DNA from: a virus
Virus record (IMG/VR): IMGVR_UViG_3300018877_000054
Location: 1 to 49,148 of that record
Reading direction: 5' to 3' (one strand)
Length of the DNA: 49,148 nt
Shown: positions 39,796 through 46,687 of the stretch, one piece after another
How the letters are laid out: every line of letters starts with the position of its first letter
Position numbering within the stretch: position 1 is the stretch's first letter
Program-made: the position numbers and the translations under genes
The notes under the pieces: generated by a model
Told to the model about the DNA's origin: nothing
Databases searched by the model: none
What the model saw: the letters and a program-made list of their open reading frames with translations, nothing else

Positions 39796-39996
39796 TCACT
39801 CCGGGGGCTTTTTCTCGCCGTGTTCTTGCAGAAGGTTGAAGATCGCCACATCTCGAGCAAGCACGCTGCGCATCATCTGCTCGGCTTGCGGGACCAGCTC
39901 CGGCGCCGTCATCTTGATCTCGTGGACGTAGTTGACGAGCGCTGCTTTCAGTTCGTCGGCAGCCCGGACGTATCCCGGAAAACGGTTGATCGACAT
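39796..39996 (-). CDS. 66-residue helical early protein
   Basis: ATG 39996 with GGTGG 8 bases upstream (a GTG 12 bases earlier is an alternative). Reads MSINRFPGYVRAADELKAAL then helices through MRSVLARDVAIFNLLQEHGE. Unknown family; sits between two HTH genes. Confidence 0.5.
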   Translation of the reverse strand: MSINRFPGYVRAADELKAALVNYVHEIKMTAPELVPQAEQMMRSVLARDVAIFNLLQEHGEKKPPE

Positions 39997-40025
39997 CGTG
40001 TTCACCACCTTTCTGATGTGTTTCT

Positions 40026-40247
40026 CTACGCCGTCATCTTTATGCCATATACCTGCTCGATCCAGTTGATGAGCGCCGACTTTGGAACCCGCAGCATCGG
40101 ACGCTTGTCCGATCCAATGTTGATGACCGGGAAGCCGGTTCTGCGGGCAAGCTCGTAGGCGTATTTCCGGTCAACCCGGAGGATTTTGGCCACCTCGTCC
40201 ATCTTGAGCAGAGGCGGGAATGCCTCTAGGTTAAGTGGTTGATTCAT
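40026..40247 (-). CDS. Excisionase-like HTH protein
   Basis: 73 residues from ATG 40247 (AGGAGG 7 bases upstream). PLLKMDEVAKILRVDRKYAY then ELARRTGFPVINIG and RPMLRVPKSALINWIE: the MerR-like wing-helix of the excisionase/HTH_17 family (TVxEVAxxLxVSxxTVYxLIRxGxLPxxRxGRxxRIxxxDLxxWL-like). It may direct excision with the integrase or regulate early genes. Confidence 0.8.
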   Translation of the reverse strand: MNQPLNLEAFPPLLKMDEVAKILRVDRKYAYELARRTGFPVINIGSDKRPMLRVPKSALINWIEQVYGIKMTA

Positions 40248-40251
40248 CTTC

Positions 40252-40470
40252 TTACCTCCTCTCGCCTGGCCATTCGAGTTCCAGCAACGCATACATGCAG
40301 TCAATCCCGAGCGCCCAGCAGTACTTTGTGATTGTCATTCCGTATGGGTCGTAGGGCTTGTTGGCTTCGAATCGTTTCACAACGGAGAGTGAGACCCCTG
40401 CTTTATGTGCGAGTTGCCGCTGTGTCAAACACAGCTCTTTGCGTCGGTTGCGAACGTATTCCGAAACCAT
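40252..40470 (-). CDS. XRE-family helix-turn-helix protein
   Basis: 72 residues from ATG 40470. VRNRRKELCLTQRQLAHKAG then VSLSVVKRFEANKPYDPYGM is a Cro/CI-type HTH. It is a second small regulator downstream of the Cro-like gene and 4 bases from the excisionase-like gene. Role probably in early-gene control. Confidence 0.85.
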   Translation of the reverse strand: MVSEYVRNRRKELCLTQRQLAHKAGVSLSVVKRFEANKPYDPYGMTITKYCWALGIDCMYALLELEWPGERR

Positions 40471-40538
40471 CACAGCGGCTCACCCTTCGGTAGGATTTTC
40501 CATTCTGATTACATGGCACTACCGCTTTCGACTAATTC

Positions 40539-40740
40539 TCATTTTGCTTGAAAAACCTTCGGTTCCATTTCCGTTGCGTGTTTAAGACATACATGGAATA
40601 AGTAATCATTGCCGTTTTCTTGGTACCCAATCGCGTATTCCGTAGCTTTCTCAGGGCAACCAACGTATTTGCATTTGCTTTCGGCCGTCGTATCAGCATT
40701 CCCGCACGATTTCGCGGATGTGTTGCTCGGTGAGTTGCAT
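40539..40740 (-). pseudogene. Possible small zinc-binding gene with a one-base frameshift
   Basis: A strong ribosome site (AAAGGAGG) precedes ATG 40740, which reads MQLTEQHIREIVREC and stops. In another frame the next sequence reads protein-like: ADTTAESKCKYVGCPEKATE, then DYLFHVCLKHATEMEPKVF, ending at 40539. The C-x4-C...C-x2-H spacing suggests a zinc-binding fold. Dropping one G in the GGG around 40701-40703 would join both parts into about 66 residues. No start codon of its own is visible for the second part. It may be a real frameshift, a sequencing error, or a recoding site. Confidence 0.5.
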
Positions 40741-40763
40741 GGCGGCCTCCTTTCATCGCCCTT

Positions 40764-41003
40764 TCAGGCGGGTTTGGCTTTTCTTATCTGTTCTGCAACG
40801 GATTCCGTTAGTTTGTCATCAAAAAAAACTGCAACATCGATTGACAAAACAATAGCGATCACACGTAGCCTCTCAACATCAAGACGGACATCACCTTTCT
40901 CGATGTGACGATATCCTTGCAAGGAGATACCTAACATGTTCGCCATGTGAGTCTGGGTAATCCCTTTTGCTACTCTAATCCGGCGAACATTCAAGTGCAC
41001 CAT
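40764..41003 (-). CDS. Cro-like repressor
   Basis: 79 residues, ATG 41003 preceded by AGGGGG. NVRRIRVAKGITQTHMANML then GISLQGYRHIEKGDVRLD is an XRE HTH. It is the first gene of the leftward early operon, divergent from the CI-like repressor, and its promoter (41043-41071) contains a palindromic operator, as in Cro/CI switches. Confidence 0.9.
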   Translation of the reverse strand: MVHLNVRRIRVAKGITQTHMANMLGISLQGYRHIEKGDVRLDVERLRVIAIVLSIDVAVFFDDKLTESVAEQIRKAKPA

Positions 41004-41022
41004 TTTCTCACCCCCTAAAATC

Positions 41023-41116
41023 TAACGTAATCCGTTACTTGCATATTACTAACGATTTTCGTTAGTGTCAACAATATTTTCTCAAATTTCGTTAGTAAAT
41101 ACAAAATTCCGTTAGT
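41023..41116. promoter_or_regulatory. Switch region: early promoter and operators
   Basis: Leftward promoter: TTGACA (41066-41071), 17 bases, TAATAT (41043-41048). The perfect palindrome ACTAACGA-TTT-TCGTTAGT (41048-41066) lies exactly between the two boxes. An imperfect TAACG/CGTTA palindrome is at 41023-41037, and CGTTAGT half-sites recur at 41090 and 41110, 30 and then 20 bases apart, that is, on the same DNA face. The repressor gene may use the extended -10 TGTTATTAT at 41120-41128. Confidence 0.85.
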
Positions 41117-41148
41117 TGCTGTTATTATTGGGCTTGGAGGTGGTTAGT

Positions 41149-41511
41149 GTGGAAACGGTCGGACAGCGAATCAGGAAACTGCGCAAAGAAAATAACTGGA
41201 CCCAACCACAACTCGCCTCCAGGGTTAATGTTTCTCCTCAAGTAATATCTAACTGGGAACGCGGGTATACACGGCCAGATGCGGATGATGTTGCTAGGCT
41301 TGCTAAAGTGTTTAATGTGAAGGCTGATTATATATTGTTGGGCAGGATCGATGATCCGCCATCTCCTATCAGGAAGGACAAGCAACCTGATGAATTGACC
41401 ACAATCATGTATCACAAGTGGAATCAGTTGGACGAAAGACGGCGAAAGCAGGCGCTCAAGATGATCGAGATCCTTGAGCAGGAAGCTGATGAGGAGAACA
41501 ACAAGGGGTGA
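41149..41511 (+). CDS. CI-like phage repressor
   Basis: 120 residues, GTG start 41149 with GGAGG 8 bases upstream. The HTH is VGQRIRKLRKENNWTQPQLA then SRVNVSPQVISNWERGYTRP; the C-terminus is short and charged, without the usual S24 peptidase domain. Divergent from Cro with operators between. Removal under stress would then need the ImmA-type protease encoded at 42554, not self-cleavage. Its stop GTGA overlaps the next start. Confidence 0.9.
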   Translation: METVGQRIRKLRKENNWTQPQLASRVNVSPQVISNWERGYTRPDADDVARLAKVFNVKADYILLGRIDDPPSPIRKDKQPDELTTIMYHKWNQLDERRRKQALKMIEILEQEADEENNKG

Positions 41512-42476
41512 CAACACGGCACGTATTCATAGCGTGTCTATTTGTTTTTGGGGGTGGCTTGGTGGTAAACGATGCATCTGGTATCGCTGGGTATATTGAC
41601 GTTGAGACAACCGGGTTAGATCCGTATAATGATCAAATTATTGAATTCTCAATTGTGCTTTTTGAATTTAACCGATTCACAGCTGAAATTACAAAACTCA
41701 TGGAAGAATATGTAGGGCTTGAGGAACCTACTTTCCCGATTCCTAAAAGGGCCACGAAAGTTCACGGTATAACGATGAAGATGGTGGAAGGACATTCATT
41801 GGACTATAAAAAGATAAATAGCATGATTGAACGTGCAGAGTTTCTTGTGTCTCACAATGCTAGATTTGATCGATCTTTCGTTTCTCAAATGTTCCCAATG
41901 ACGGTTTCAAAACCTTGGCTCTGTTCAATGAATGGTATTAGCTGGAGAAGAAAAGGGTTTGTGTCAATAGGATTACATAATTTATTGCGCGATCATGGCA
42001 TTGAGATTGCAAGGTCACACAGAGCTTTGGATGACGTAAAGGCCGCGATTAGATTACTATCGCAAAAAAACAATAAGGGTGAGTATTATCTCAAGGAACT
42101 TATCGATAACCACCAACGTAAAGTCGCATTGGCTTTGAAGAAAGCACAGCAATCCCCAGTCGCCGAAACCGCAGCTTCCGTTGACGAATTTGATAACAGA
42201 ATTAAATCGGCCGAGTCGAACGTTGAGTCAACAACCTCTACAATGACGGAGCCAAATTCTCAAACTATGTCTTGCAACCGATGTAACAAAACCGTTGAAA
42301 TAAAAGAAAGTTATAAATGGCAACTTGGGGTTATTGGATTTCTCGCTTGGTGCGTTGCTAGTTTAGTCTTTAAGCTTGGTAGTATTTGGAGTGTAGTAGT
42401 AGCGCTTGTAGTTGCAAGAATCTTCAGTGGGTTTTTCAAAAAGAAAACTTGTTCAGAATGCGGAAACGCCGTGTGA
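41508..42476 (+). CDS. DnaQ-like 3'-5' exonuclease with membrane zinc-ribbon tail
   Basis: 322 residues counting from GTG 41508, which overlaps the repressor stop (GTGA); starts at about 41562 are possible and would lose a hydrophobic leader. ExoI DVETTGLD, ExoII SHNARFDRSF and ExoIII HRALDDVKA give a full DEDDh active site. A linker follows. The C-terminal end has CNRCNK, then a membrane stretch LGVIGFLAWCVASLVFKLGS and VVVALVVARIFSGFF, then CSECGNAV: a zinc ribbon whose two halves flank a membrane hairpin. Probably a membrane-tethered nuclease; AT-rich, so likely cargo. Confidence 0.82.
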   Translation: MTTRHVFIACLFVFGGGLVVNDASGIAGYIDVETTGLDPYNDQIIEFSIVLFEFNRFTAEITKLMEEYVGLEEPTFPIPKRATKVHGITMKMVEGHSLDYKKINSMIERAEFLVSHNARFDRSFVSQMFPMTVSKPWLCSMNGISWRRKGFVSIGLHNLLRDHGIEIARSHRALDDVKAAIRLLSQKNNKGEYYLKELIDNHQRKVALALKKAQQSPVAETAASVDEFDNRIKSAESNVESTTSTMTEPNSQTMSCNRCNKTVEIKESYKWQLGVIGFLAWCVASLVFKLGSIWSVVVALVVARIFSGFFKKKTCSECGNAV

Positions 42477-42490
42477 GATTCAAATAATTC

Positions 42491-42512
42491 GGCCCATTTG
42501 GGCTTTTCTTTT
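42491..42512 (+). terminator. Terminator of the repressor-exonuclease transcript
   Basis: GCCC (42492-42495), loop ATTT, GGGC (42500-42503), then TTTTCTTTT. The next gene therefore has its own promoter; TATATT at about 42530-42535 is a possible -10. Confidence 0.7.
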
Positions 42513-42553
42513 CACTGAGTATACGAACATATATTCTCATTAAGGAGATGACT

Positions 42554-43120
42554 ATGATGCAATGGAACTTCTACAAACCGACTGAACTCGAAAAACGGGT
42601 CAAGAAACTTTACCAGTCCCATGGCATACTGTCTCCCGAAGATATTCAGGAGGATGTGATCGCATCTCGGCTTGGTATCAAACTCCTATACGAGGACTCC
42701 CCTTCCCTCGCTTTTGAGAAAGGGCAGTACCGATGTATCGTGATCGACAAAACGTTGCCAGTTATCGAGCAGCGCAAACACTTCTTCCACGAGTTGGGGC
42801 ACCTTCTGCGCGGTCATGCCGGTGTGCAGTCAGAGTTACCGGATCTCTTCGCAGAGCTCCAAGAGGAACAGGCGGAACACTTTGCCAGGTACGCTCTTAC
42901 GCCATACAACATGATCCAGAGTCTTCCCCTGCCGGAGTACGAATGGGACTTCCCATATTTGATCGCATCCTCATTTCATGTCACGCTTGATATGGCAAAA
43001 GATCGTTGGGATCAGATCAAGCGTCGGATCAGTGCCGGCAGGTGGGAGCAAGCAAGCGTTGAGTATGAGCGCGGCCGGTATCGTAAATCGTTCTGGTTCA
43101 GGGAGGTGGCAGCCCGATGA
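42554..43120 (+). CDS. ImmA/IrrE-type metallopeptidase
   Basis: 188 residues from ATG 42554 (AAGGAG 6 bases upstream; 42548 and 42557 are alternatives). HFFHELGHLL carries the HExxH zinc site and E in EEQAEHFA is the third ligand. Family members (ImmA of ICEBs1) cleave CI-like repressors. It stands beside such a repressor, which lacks its own peptidase domain, so this protein is likely to be the anti-repressor for induction. The last bases overlap the next gene (ATGA). Confidence 0.92.
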   Translation: MMQWNFYKPTELEKRVKKLYQSHGILSPEDIQEDVIASRLGIKLLYEDSPSLAFEKGQYRCIVIDKTLPVIEQRKHFFHELGHLLRGHAGVQSELPDLFAELQEEQAEHFARYALTPYNMIQSLPLPEYEWDFPYLIASSFHVTLDMAKDRWDQIKRRISAGRWEQASVEYERGRYRKSFWFREVAAR

Positions 43121-43467
43121 AGATCCGGATTTATTTCGACTACCATGATGATAAACTCGTCCCGATGCAGATGGTAATCAGCTTCCGCAAAGGAGACCTT
43201 CCTTGGGATCGGGAGACAGTGTTTGTGCCGGTGATAGCCCCGTTTGAGAAGCTGGGGGTTGAGGATTTCTTGCCTGGCTCCCTTGCTATTAGCGTCACCC
43301 AAGGCGAATTGATCCTGAGCGCGGACAAGCCGGGAAAGTTCGGGATCCATCTCCCGCCTCTGCGCCGCCGCGCTCTGGAAGGAGGGGTGGACTACTGGGA
43401 TATTGAGAACCTGGTTATCCAAGTGGCCGATCTGGAAGAGTTGCTGCAGACGAGTGTGTTTATGTGA
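43117..43467 (+). CDS. Hypothetical protein between ImmA and integrase
   Basis: 116 residues, start overlapping the ImmA stop. RIYFDYHDDKLVPMQMVISF then RETVFVPVIAPFEKLGVEDF and LEGGVDYWDIENLVIQVADL: mixed alpha/beta, no motif. Coupled translation suggests it works with the protease or the integrase. Unrecognised. Confidence 0.65.
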   Translation: MKIRIYFDYHDDKLVPMQMVISFRKGDLPWDRETVFVPVIAPFEKLGVEDFLPGSLAISVTQGELILSADKPGKFGIHLPPLRRRALEGGVDYWDIENLVIQVADLEELLQTSVFM

Positions 43468-43483
43468 ATAGGAGTGATAAGTG

Positions 43484-44641
43484 ATGAAAGGACATGTCAG
43501 GAAACGTGGTGACAAGTGGTGCTTTATCGTGGAGCTTCCGCGGGATGAAATCACCGGCAAACGCCGGCAGAAGTGGTTTTCGGGGTTCAACACTAAAAAG
43601 GAGGCTCAACAAGCGCTGATCGAGAAGTTGCGTGAGATCCAAACGGGCCTCCTTGTAGACACAACGGATATGACGGTCGAGAAATACATGAGCTACTGGC
43701 TGGAGAACTACGCAATGGTCTCGTGCCGCCACTCAACCTATGAGGTCTATCGCCAACGATCACAGCGTTACGTGATCCCGCTGATCGGCCGTGTGAAGCT
43801 GAAAGACCTCAAGACCATGCATCTCCAAAAGATGTATGCCGATCTGCTGAAGGACGGCGCCAAGTACCGGTCTGGTGGTATTTCACCGATGACCGTCCGG
43901 CACATCCACGGGATGGTGCACAAGGCATTAGAGAACGCTGTGCGCTGGCAGATCATCCCTCGCAATGTCGCTCAGATGGTGGAGCTCCCGCGCGTCGAGA
44001 AGAAGGAAACGGTCGTTTTATCCAGAGAACAGGTTCAGCGCCTGGTGGACGCAGCAAAGGAGCATGAGCTATATATCCCAATCCTACTGGCAGTCACAAC
44101 CGGTATGCGATATGCGGAGATCTTTGGCCTTGCTTGGAAGGATATCGATTTGGACAAGCGGACGATCCATGTGCGCCAGCAGCTCGTCAGGACAAGGGGA
44201 GAGTTTCGCCTGACAGAACCTAAAACAAAAAGCAGCGCAAGAGTAATCTCACTTCCGGAAAGTTTGGTCGCCCCGCTCCGTCGCCACAAAGCCGAACAGG
44301 CACAGCAGAAGCTTCTGATCGGGCCAACGTATAACCCGGATGGTCTGATCTGTTGCCGCCCGGAAGACGGCCAGCCTTATTCAGCAACACCGGTGCGGCG
44401 GAAGTTTGATGCGCTTTTGAATAAAGCGGGTCTACCGCGTATCCGGATCCATGATCTGCGGCATACCGTGGCCACGCTCCTTCTGGAACAGGGCGTTCAT
44501 CCCAAAGTCGTTTCAGAGTTGCTTGGACACGCCAACATCGGCATCACCCTGGACCGTTATAGTCACGTTTCCTTCACCATGCAGAGGGAGGCGGTTGACT
44601 CACTGGAGGCGGCCATCTTTGCCTCAAAAAGCGCACTTTAG
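43484..44641 (+). CDS. Prophage integrase (tyrosine recombinase)
   Basis: 386 residues, full length. The N-terminal AP2-like arm-binding domain reads VRKRGDKWCFIVELPRDEIT, the SAM-like core domain TVEKYMSYWLENYAMVSCRH, and the catalytic domain has R in TTGMRYAEIFGLAW, K in LTEPKTKSSARVI, HxxR in HDLRHTVATLLL, H in LGHANI and Y in LDRYSHVSF. It recombines attP with attB. ATG 43484 is preceded by AGGAG. It is the last prophage gene before the Tad cluster. Confidence 0.95.
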   Translation: MKGHVRKRGDKWCFIVELPRDEITGKRRQKWFSGFNTKKEAQQALIEKLREIQTGLLVDTTDMTVEKYMSYWLENYAMVSCRHSTYEVYRQRSQRYVIPLIGRVKLKDLKTMHLQKMYADLLKDGAKYRSGGISPMTVRHIHGMVHKALENAVRWQIIPRNVAQMVELPRVEKKETVVLSREQVQRLVDAAKEHELYIPILLAVTTGMRYAEIFGLAWKDIDLDKRTIHVRQQLVRTRGEFRLTEPKTKSSARVISLPESLVAPLRRHKAEQAQQKLLIGPTYNPDGLICCRPEDGQPYSATPVRRKFDALLNKAGLPRIRIHDLRHTVATLLLEQGVHPKVVSELLGHANIGITLDRYSHVSFTMQREAVDSLEAAIFASKSAL

Positions 44642-44780
44642 CTCGATAAAGGTTTGCATATTGTTTGCAACGGGAATTTACTTCACCTTGTCTTTCCTTA
44701 TTTTTAGCGGTTTATTGAGTATCACACAAAAATAAAAAACATTTTTGACATTGAGAACCACTCTCCTTTGACTGTTCGAT
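44642..44780. other. Prophage right edge, no gene
   Basis: 139 bases between integrase and the Tad genes. A TTGCA/TGCAA inverted repeat (44655-44671) may be an arm-type site, and the rest is AT-rich with no tRNA. The right attachment site should be in or near here, but no core is shared with the left edge beyond a 9-base match. Confidence 0.35.
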
Positions 44781-44933
44781 TTAATTGGAAGGAACGGCAT
44801 TATCGATCCACCGAACAGCGCGGTCACGCAAGCCGTCCTCTTTGACAATGGATTCATTCACTTTTGCCATACTGGCCACGATGATTCCCAACGTAAAAAC
44901 GATGCAAATGAGAACAGAAAAGAGCTTGCTCAC
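44781..44933 (-). CDS. 50-residue membrane protein of the Tad cluster
   Basis: GTG 44933 with AAGGATC upstream. Residues about 3-24 are a membrane helix (KLFSVLICIVFTLGIIVAS) followed by an amphipathic tail (VNESIVKEDGLRDRAVRW). The plan, positively charged start then a hydrophobic helix, is like a Flp-type pilin or pseudopilin but without the classic G-x4-EY processing site. It follows TadC by 15 bases and may be a pilus subunit or accessory protein. Confidence 0.55.
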   Translation of the reverse strand: MSKLFSVLICIVFTLGIIVASMAKVNESIVKEDGLRDRAVRWIDNAVPSN

Positions 44934-44948
44934 ATGTACAGATCCTTT

Positions 44949-45788
44949 CTATACGAGATATTTGTCCAGAATCTCGGTCAGGAGCTTGTACCAGGGAAAC
45001 ATGGCGACCAACAACCCCATGTAAAAAGCAGGGTAAACAATCACACTGTACCCGATCCCCAGCGATTTGATTTTTTTGCGATGACGAAACATCCTGCGAT
45101 TGTCGACAGCCCACTCCAACCGCTGCATCGTGGTTGCCATTTGACTTTCGTTCAACTGCTCGATAGTCCGCATGCTGGATACGAGAATAATCGCGTCATC
45201 CACGCCCAATTTTTGCTTGAATGCTTCCAAGGCTTCGTCCGGGTCTTTATTCCACTCGGACAAAGTGGGGATATACTCCTTTAATTTCCGGGTGGGTCTG
45301 GCCGCCTTGGCCATCGCGTTGTACACGGGAACGTGGTTTTCCAGCAAATTCACGTACCGATTGATAAAGCGGGCAATGTCGTTGCTCAACACTTCTTCCC
45401 GATATCCCGCCCACGCTTTCAGCAAGAAGTAAGGAAGCAAAAATCCAACGGCTGATGAAAGCATAAGTGAAAGGAATGGGAAATCACCCTCACCGGAAAA
45501 CAGAGCAACCAGTACGTGGAACAGCACCATCACACTGCCGCTGACCAGTTGGGTAAAGATCCATTCTGCTTTTCCCCATCCAAACGGCCGGCCCGCCCGC
45601 TTCAATAACGATGCCCACTTTGGCTCTTCCTCGGAAGCCATCACCTTTTCCCAAGTCTGCCACCAACGTTGGGACACGAATAACCGATGGCGTGCCCGCA
45701 ACACAATCGTTCCCACCACCGTGAAGAAAACCACGAACATGCACAGTGAGCCCATACCGATCAGTACGTATAACATCATCAACATCAT
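44949..45788 (-). CDS. tadC: TadC-like pilus membrane protein
   Basis: 279 residues from ATG 45788 (GGAGG 8 bases upstream, 1 base overlap with the upstream stop). A first membrane helix (LIGMGSLCMFVVFFTVVGTI) is followed by helices around LVSGSVMVLFHVLVALFSG and SLMLSSAVGFLLPYFLLKAW, then the T2SSF core (YREEVLSNDIARFINRYVNL, LGVDDAIILVSSMRTIEQL) and a C-terminal helix. With TadB it forms the inner-membrane platform of the Tad pilus. Confidence 0.75.
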   Translation of the reverse strand: MMLMMLYVLIGMGSLCMFVVFFTVVGTIVLRARHRLFVSQRWWQTWEKVMASEEEPKWASLLKRAGRPFGWGKAEWIFTQLVSGSVMVLFHVLVALFSGEGDFPFLSLMLSSAVGFLLPYFLLKAWAGYREEVLSNDIARFINRYVNLLENHVPVYNAMAKAARPTRKLKEYIPTLSEWNKDPDEALEAFKQKLGVDDAIILVSSMRTIEQLNESQMATTMQRLEWAVDNRRMFRHRKKIKSLGIGYSVIVYPAFYMGLLVAMFPWYKLLTEILDKYLV

Positions 45789-46687
45789 TACCGATACCTC
45801 CGTCCCCAAATGAACGCCAACAGGATGGACAAGCACCACACCGCACTTGCCAGTGAAAGAATCGCCTGACCGTCGGCCGTAAAAAAGTAGAGACGGTAGG
45901 AATCCTTTAACAGCGTTTGATTGTACGGTATCAGACAGAGACAGATGGCGATCACCAAAAGCAAACTGATCCAAATCGCGTAAATCTCACTATCCCTTTC
46001 CTCTTTTTCGTCCTGTTGGACAAACATCTCATTGGTCAAACGGTTGAGGGACGTTTGTATATCCTCCGTCTCCCCTTCCAAGCCGCTTGCCACATAGGTA
46101 GCAAAGTCATACGCCCAGGGATGGTGCAGCCGTTCTGCAAACTCTTCCACTGCCGCAACCAAGCTGCCACCGTCTGTGAGCGTGTTGTTGAGCAGAATCA
46201 ATTCCGGCAGTAGTTCTTTCGGGCACTCGGCAACCATTTCCCGAAAGGTTAAGATGATGTTTTTTCGACTGCTGTAATATCTGGAGAAGAGTTCCACGAA
46301 GCGACAAAACGATTGGACCTTTTGATTGATGCGTACCGTGTACCTGGCATACAGAAGGAGTGTCGGCAGCAGGATGAACAGGAAAAAAAGCGAGAGTGAG
46401 ACGATCAGGTTTTGCAACAATACTCCTGAGAGGAAACCGGCGACGGCTCCGATAAGGGAGAACAAAATGTAACTCTCCGGCTGCCCCCCTGCAACTGTGC
46501 ACCATTCCGCATACCGCTCGTATAACATTCTCCTGGAGGGGTTTTGCAAGAGTTTTTCCCGCAAGGTCCACACGGTTTTTGGGAAAAAAACTTTTGGAGT
46601 TGACCAAATTTTCTGAACGTACAAGCCCAGGAACAAAAAGCCGGCCAAGAGACAGACGAACATGGGCAACAGAATCATCATCTTCAT
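45788..46687 (-). CDS. tadB: TadB-like pilus membrane protein
   Basis: 299 residues, with membrane helices near 8-25 (LPMFVCLLAGFLFLGLYV), 75-93, 96-112, 242-258 and 275-292. The T2SSF-type cytoplasmic part is KVQSFCRFVELFSRYYSSRK and LTDGGSLVAAVEEFAERLHH. ATGA overlap with TadA and a 1-base overlap with TadC mark one operon. Confidence 0.78.
   Translation of the reverse strand: MKMMILLPMFVCLLAGFLFLGLYVQKIWSTPKVFFPKTVWTLREKLLQNPSRRMLYERYAEWCTVAGGQPESYILFSLIGAVAGFLSGVLLQNLIVSLSLFFLFILLPTLLLYARYTVRINQKVQSFCRFVELFSRYYSSRKNIILTFREMVAECPKELLPELILLNNTLTDGGSLVAAVEEFAERLHHPWAYDFATYVASGLEGETEDIQTSLNRLTNEMFVQQDEKEERDSEIYAIWISLLLVIAICLCLIPYNQTLLKDSYRLYFFTADGQAILSLASAVWCLSILLAFIWGRRYR

Noticed and set aside
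40532-40756. 74-residue basic reading frame over the Cro/HTH gap
   Set aside because: Very Arg/Lys-rich with no ribosome site; another frame of the same DNA reads a zinc-finger-like protein.
3360-44690. AATTTACTT as an att core (at 3364-3372 and 44676-44684)
   Set aside because: Only nine AT-rich bases with no flanking agreement; expected by chance in stretches of this size.
44642-44780. tRNA gene as the integration target
   Set aside because: No cloverleaf or CCA-type end is visible on either strand.
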